Assembly: GCA_964641715.1 (NCBI GenBank)
Contig: CAZXMB010000123.1
Span: 1 to 8,971, forward strand
From: CAZXMB01 sp964641715
Lineage (GTDB): Bacteria; Desulfobacterota; BSN033; UBA1163
Length of the DNA: 8,971 bases
Direction: 5' to 3'
Under the pieces are notes generated by a model. The model saw nothing but the letters and a program-made list of their open reading frames with translations, did no database searches and had not been told where the DNA came from. Every line of letters begins with the position of its first letter. The first letter of the stretch is position 1. A program made the position numbers and the translations under genes. This document shows, one piece after another, positions 6,775 to 8,971 of this stretch.

Positions 6775-7647
6775 TTAAATTACCTTATTGAGTGGATATT
6801 CGATAATTCCCACAGCCCCCCTTTTCATCAACTGGGGGATCAGTTCCCGGACCTCCTTCTCCGAGACCATCACCTCGATGGCGAACCAATCGCTCTGAAA
6901 AAGATTGGCAATGGTTGGGGCGGTAATGCAGGGCAGGATTTCAATCACGCCCTTCAGGTCATTGGCAGAAACATTCATCTTGAGCCCGACCATTCCCTCG
7001 GCACGTAGGGCCCCCTGAAGGAGAAGGGAGATCTGCTCAATCTTCTCCCTCTTCCAGGAATCCTGATAAGCCCCCCGATTGGCAATGAGCTGGGTATTGG
7101 TCTGTAAGAGCTCTTCAACGATACGGAGTTTATTTGCCCGCAGGGTGCTCCCAGTCTCGGTCACCTCCACAATCGCGTCGCACAATCCCTCGATCACCTT
7201 TCCCTCGGTCGCTCCCCAGGAGAACTCCACATCCACTCTGATCTTCCGTTCGGCAAAATATCTTTTGGTGAAATGAACCAGCTCGGTGAAGATCTTCTTT
7301 CCCTCCAGATCGTTTAGGGTACGGATGGGCGAGTCTTCGGCAACCACCAGAACCCATCTCGCAGGGGCAGCACTCGTCTTAGAATAGATCAAATCCTGGA
7401 CGACCACCACTTCCGAACCATTCTCCAGGATCCAATCCTTACCCGTAAGCCCCACATCCAGAGTCCCCATCTCCACGAATCTTGACATCTCCTGGGCCCG
7501 GACCAGGGTACAGCGTATTTCATCGTCGTCAACCGCAGGAAAATAACTTCGAGAACTTACCGAAATCTTCCATCCCGATTTTTTGAAAAGGTCTATCGTT
7601 GCATTCTCAAGGCTCCCTTTCGGAATGCCCAGCTTCAATATCTTCAC
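6775..7647 (-). CDS. hisG: ATP phosphoribosyltransferase, long form
   Basis: HisG catalyses the first and committed step of histidine synthesis, joining ATP and PRPP to phosphoribosyl-ATP in the cytoplasm. The N-terminus KLGIPKGSLENATIDLF (5-21) and the PRPP-binding loop DAIVEVTETGSTLRAN (157-172) are diagnostic. The protein has 290 residues: after the two catalytic lobes (to about 212) there is a C-terminal ACT-like domain at about 215-290 (ILPCITAPTIANLF; EVRELIPQLMKRGAVGIIEYPLNKVI). This is the long, hexameric form, which in the family binds histidine itself for feedback inhibition and needs no HisZ. The start is GTG at 7645-7647, supported by AAAGGAGGT upstream and by a four-base GTGA overlap with the hisI stop. 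It ends 66 bases from the convergent rlmD stop. The usual order places hisG first in a his operon; here it is last, after hisI. Confidence 0.97.
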   Translation of the reverse strand: MKILKLGIPKGSLENATIDLFKKSGWKISVSSRSYFPAVDDDEIRCTLVRAQEMSRFVEMGTLDVGLTGKDWILENGSEVVVVQDLIYSKTSAAPARWVLVVAEDSPIRTLNDLEGKKIFTELVHFTKRYFAERKIRVDVEFSWGATEGKVIEGLCDAIVEVTETGSTLRANKLRIVEELLQTNTQLIANRGAYQDSWKREKIEQISLLLQGALRAEGMVGLKMNVSANDLKGVIEILPCITAPTIANLFQSDWFAIEVMVSEKEVRELIPQLMKRGAVGIIEYPLNKVI

Positions 7648-8021
7648 TTCCCGTATACCTCCTTTGGATCAAAGATGATCTTTCCTGAAATCTTCCACTG
7701 ACCTCCCTTTAACCGGTGATGGAAGCAACTCCGAAAACCTGTATGGCAGGCGGCTCCTCCGATCTGATTCACCTTGACGAGAAGGGTGTCTCCGTCACAG
7801 TCGAGAAAGACCTCTTTCACCTCTTGAAAATGCCCAGAGGTCTCCCCTTTCAGCCAGAGCTCTTTCCTGGATCTGGACCAGAAGGTCACCTTTTTTCTCT
7901 TCACCGTCTCCTTCCAGGCCTCCCGATTCATATAGCCCAGCATCAAGACCTCATTCGTCTTCGCATCCTGGATAATCACCGGCAGAAGCCCCTTCCCCTT
8001 CTTAAAATCGATCTCAATCAC
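7644..8021 (-). CDS. hisI: phosphoribosyl-AMP cyclohydrolase
   Basis: HisI opens the purine ring of phosphoribosyl-AMP, the third step of histidine synthesis. The 125-residue, single-domain protein has the family signature FWSRSRKELWLKGETSGH (47-64), the metal-binding DCDGDT (74-79) and the zinc cysteines in CHTGFRSCF (92-100, C92 and C99, with C75 as the likely third ligand). No HisE pyrophosphohydrolase domain is fused, since the protein stops shortly after GKIIFDPKEVYGK; a separate hisE must supply step 2. Translation starts at GTG (8019-8021), chosen because the strong GAGGGAGGGG box lies four bases upstream and the conserved protein begins there. hisI overlaps hisG by four bases (GTGA), so the two are probably translationally coupled. 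It follows the DUF72 gene after 64 bases on the same strand. Confidence 0.97.
   Translation of the reverse strand: MIEIDFKKGKGLLPVIIQDAKTNEVLMLGYMNREAWKETVKRKKVTFWSRSRKELWLKGETSGHFQEVKEVFLDCDGDTLLVKVNQIGGAACHTGFRSCFHHRLKGGQWKISGKIIFDPKEVYGK
7657..7665 (-). promoter_or_regulatory. ribosome binding site of hisG inside hisI
   Basis: The minus strand reads AAAGGAGGT, a full-length Shine-Dalgarno inside the last codons of hisI, about 9-10 bases before the hisG GTG. It decides the GTG start and suggests that hisG is also initiated directly, not only by coupling. Confidence 0.75.
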
Positions 8022-8025
8022 TATT

Positions 8026-8035
8026 CCCCTCCCTC
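8026..8035 (-). promoter_or_regulatory. ribosome binding site of hisI
   Basis: The minus strand reads GAGGGAGGGG, four bases before the GTG at 8019-8021. It fixes the start at GTG. Confidence 0.7.
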
Positions 8036-8038
8036 ACA

Positions 8039-8105
8039 AATTTGGGATTTCGGATTGTCCAATCTGGATTTAAACTCCGAACTCATCAATCCGCATTCCG
8101 AAATT
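8039..8105 (-). repeat. imperfect inverted repeat spanning the DUF72 stop codon and the gap to hisI
   Basis: The arms 8039-8057 and 8087-8105 are 19 bases each and pair at 16 of 19 positions (short form ATTTCGGATTG against CAATCCGCATTCCGAAAT). The loop contains a small TCCA/TGGA hairpin at 8058-8068. The outer arm lies inside the final codons of the DUF72 gene, so its last residues (EFRNAD) are encoded by repeat sequence. Similar CGGAATGCGGATTG-like motifs are, in my recollection, common between genes in uncultured deltaproteobacteria. No T-run follows on the minus strand, so it is not a typical terminator; it may stabilise an mRNA end or be a mobile or decayed repeat. Confidence 0.6.
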
Positions 8106-8892
8106 CCAACAGCTTTGCCATCTGAGCCGCATTTCTTGCTGCGGAACCCGCGTGACAATTATTAAAAAAGACCAGTGTCTTGGCTGTCTTTTTTGAAATC
8201 TCCTTCACATCCGGCACAAATTCCTTTAACTCCTTCTCGCAGTAAAGGTAATCATACCTCACTGAGGTGGGAGCATTAAACCAGTTGGGGTTTCGCCCGT
8301 GAAATCGAAAGTACCCGATCTCGGAAGTCGCCCTCGGAAGATAGGGCATGAGCTTGGGCAATCGGGGTTCATCGACAACGCAAAATCCGATCCCGTTCTT
8401 CTCTAAAAACTGGAAGGTCCCCTCCTTCATCCAGCTCTGATTCCGAAATTCGAAGACCAGAGGAATATCGCTCATCTCCTTTTTGAACTTCAGGAGGTAA
8501 TCAAAATTAGCACGGTCCGGGTAAAAACCGTAGGGAAACTGGGCAAGCACACAGGCGAGCTTCCCATCCCCGATGAGGGGAGTGAGGCTATACCTGAATC
8601 TTTTAAAAATCTCCTCTCGGTCAATGAGTTCGCCTGTCTTCTGGTCCCGAATCTCATGGGTCATCCCTTTAAAAGACTTTACCACAAATTCAAAATCCTT
8701 TGAGGTCTTCTTCGACATTGCCTCAAAACTCTTCTGAGAGGGGAGGGTATAATAGGTGAAATTGACCTCCAGGGCGTGAAACCCCAGCTCCTTCTCATAA
8801 AAAGAGAGCATATCCTTATCCCGAAGGCCCGAAGGATAGATTGTCCCTTTCCAGTCCGGAAAAGAAAAACCGCTTGTCCCTACCTTGATCAT
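8086..8892 (-). CDS. DUF72 (YecE-family) TIM-barrel protein of unknown function
   Basis: The 268-residue protein is a clear member of the DUF72/YecE family, cytoplasmic proteins with a TIM-barrel-like fold and no settled biochemical role. Family motifs are GTSGFSFPDWKG (5-16), ALEVNFTYYTLP (40-51), KSFKGMTH (72-79), AQFPYGF (117-123), VFEFRNQSW (146-154), VVDEP (172-176), YFRFHGRN (194-201) and FFNNCHAGSAARNA (242-255). These polar and aromatic clusters at strand ends look like an active site, but the substrate is unknown. There is no signal peptide or membrane segment. The ATG at 8890-8892 fits the conserved MIKVGTSGF start, although no good Shine-Dalgarno precedes it. The gene is first in an apparent operon with hisI and hisG, 64 bases before hisI. 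Co-transcription suggests but does not show a link to histidine metabolism. Its extreme C-terminus (EFRNAD) overlaps an inverted repeat and may be variable among relatives. Confidence 0.93.
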   Translation of the reverse strand: MIKVGTSGFSFPDWKGTIYPSGLRDKDMLSFYEKELGFHALEVNFTYYTLPSQKSFEAMSKKTSKDFEFVVKSFKGMTHEIRDQKTGELIDREEIFKRFRYSLTPLIGDGKLACVLAQFPYGFYPDRANFDYLLKFKKEMSDIPLVFEFRNQSWMKEGTFQFLEKNGIGFCVVDEPRLPKLMPYLPRATSEIGYFRFHGRNPNWFNAPTSVRYDYLYCEKELKEFVPDVKEISKKTAKTLVFFNNCHAGSAARNAAQMAKLLEFRNAD

Positions 8893-8907
8893 ATTCTATA
8901 CAGGATT

Positions 8908-8923
8908 CGGGCCCTATGGCCCG
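8908..8923 (-). other. GC-rich hairpin in the leader of the DUF72 gene
   Basis: CGGGCC (8908-8913) and GGCCCG (8918-8923) form a perfect six-base stem with a CTAT loop. It lies between the promoter candidate and the start codon, so it would form at or very near the 5' end of the mRNA. A 5' stem-loop can protect mRNA from decay or hinder initiation; which applies here is inference. Confidence 0.45.
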
Positions 8924-8925
8924 GC

Positions 8926-8960
8926 ATTATAAAAATAGACGAATGGGTGACCATTGTCAA
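8926..8960 (-). promoter_or_regulatory. candidate sigma-70 promoter for DUF72-hisI-hisG
   Basis: On the minus strand a perfect TTGACA (8955-8960) is followed after 17 bases by TATTTT (8932-8937, four of six -10 positions). A perfect TATAAT (8926-8931) lies directly after it, with a 23-base distance from the -35. Either -10 puts the transcript start around 8919-8925, roughly 27-33 bases before the ATG. The perfect -35 and the fit to the first gene of the operon support it. Confidence 0.5.
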
Positions 8961-8971
8961 CCTTAATATCA

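Noticed and set aside
8022..8085. Separate promoter or his-type attenuator before hisI
   Set aside because: No convincing -35/-10 pair, no run of histidine codons and no stem followed by T residues is visible on the minus strand.
7716..8165. Plus-strand reading frame of 149 codons opposite hisI and the end of the DUF72 gene
   Set aside because: It is antisense to two well-recognised genes, has no recognisable motif and crosses the inverted repeat; it is a shadow of the real frames.
1..8971. An undescribed multi-gene defence, secretion or biosynthetic system
   Set aside because: Every gene of credible length belongs to a known housekeeping family or to DUF72, with no toxin-antitoxin pair, nuclease, transposase, integrase, reverse transcriptase or CRISPR array.

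Overview
This window looks like a piece of chromosome from a Gram-negative bacterium, most likely an uncultured deltaproteobacterium (Desulfobacterota sensu lato). Three things point that way: a gene for the outer-membrane LPS-assembly protein LptD, an ATP phosphoribosyltransferase of the long form with its own C-terminal regulatory domain, and palindromic CCCCCTTTG/CAAAGGGGG repeats of a kind I associate with such genomes. Base composition is near half G+C throughout, and no gene stands out as foreign. The taxonomic guess is inference from gene content; the gene calls are firm. There are eight protein genes, no tRNA, rRNA, insertion sequence or CRISPR array that I can see, and no frameshifted gene.

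Layout. Bases 1-241 are non-coding and hold a short degenerate tandem repeat followed by nested palindromes. Bases 242-5310, all on the minus strand, form one tightly packed operon read as accD (carboxyltransferase beta subunit), folC (folate polyglutamylation), lptD (outer-membrane LPS translocon) and an rfbA-like sugar-nucleotide transferase. The first three genes are joined by ATGA stop/start overlaps. The fourth follows after 25 bases with a strong ribosome binding site. Bases 5311-5436 are a divergent promoter region centred on a perfect 10-base palindrome that contains two back-to-back -35-like boxes. Gene rlmD (23S rRNA m5U methyltransferase) runs on the plus strand at 5437-6708 and converges on a second minus-strand operon at 6775-8892, read as a DUF72/YecE gene, hisI and hisG. 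A plausible promoter for that operon lies at 8926-8960.

How the genes fit together. The accD operon mixes fatty-acid initiation, folate and envelope building. AccD makes malonyl-CoA for the acyl chains of phospholipid and lipid A, LptD inserts finished LPS into the outer membrane, and the nucleotidyltransferase probably activates a hexose for surface polysaccharide. FolC is the usual neighbour of accD in many bacteria. In the second operon, hisG and hisI encode steps 1 and 3 of histidine synthesis, with the remaining his genes elsewhere. The DUF72 protein upstream has no established function.

I looked for an undescribed system and do not see a convincing one. This is mainly a housekeeping region. 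The points most worth a second look are the palindromic intergenic element, the hairpin that holds the lptD stop codon in its loop, the stem-loop between the DUF72 gene and hisI, the palindromic divergent promoter, the DUF72-his linkage, and the reduced cysteine set of LptD.
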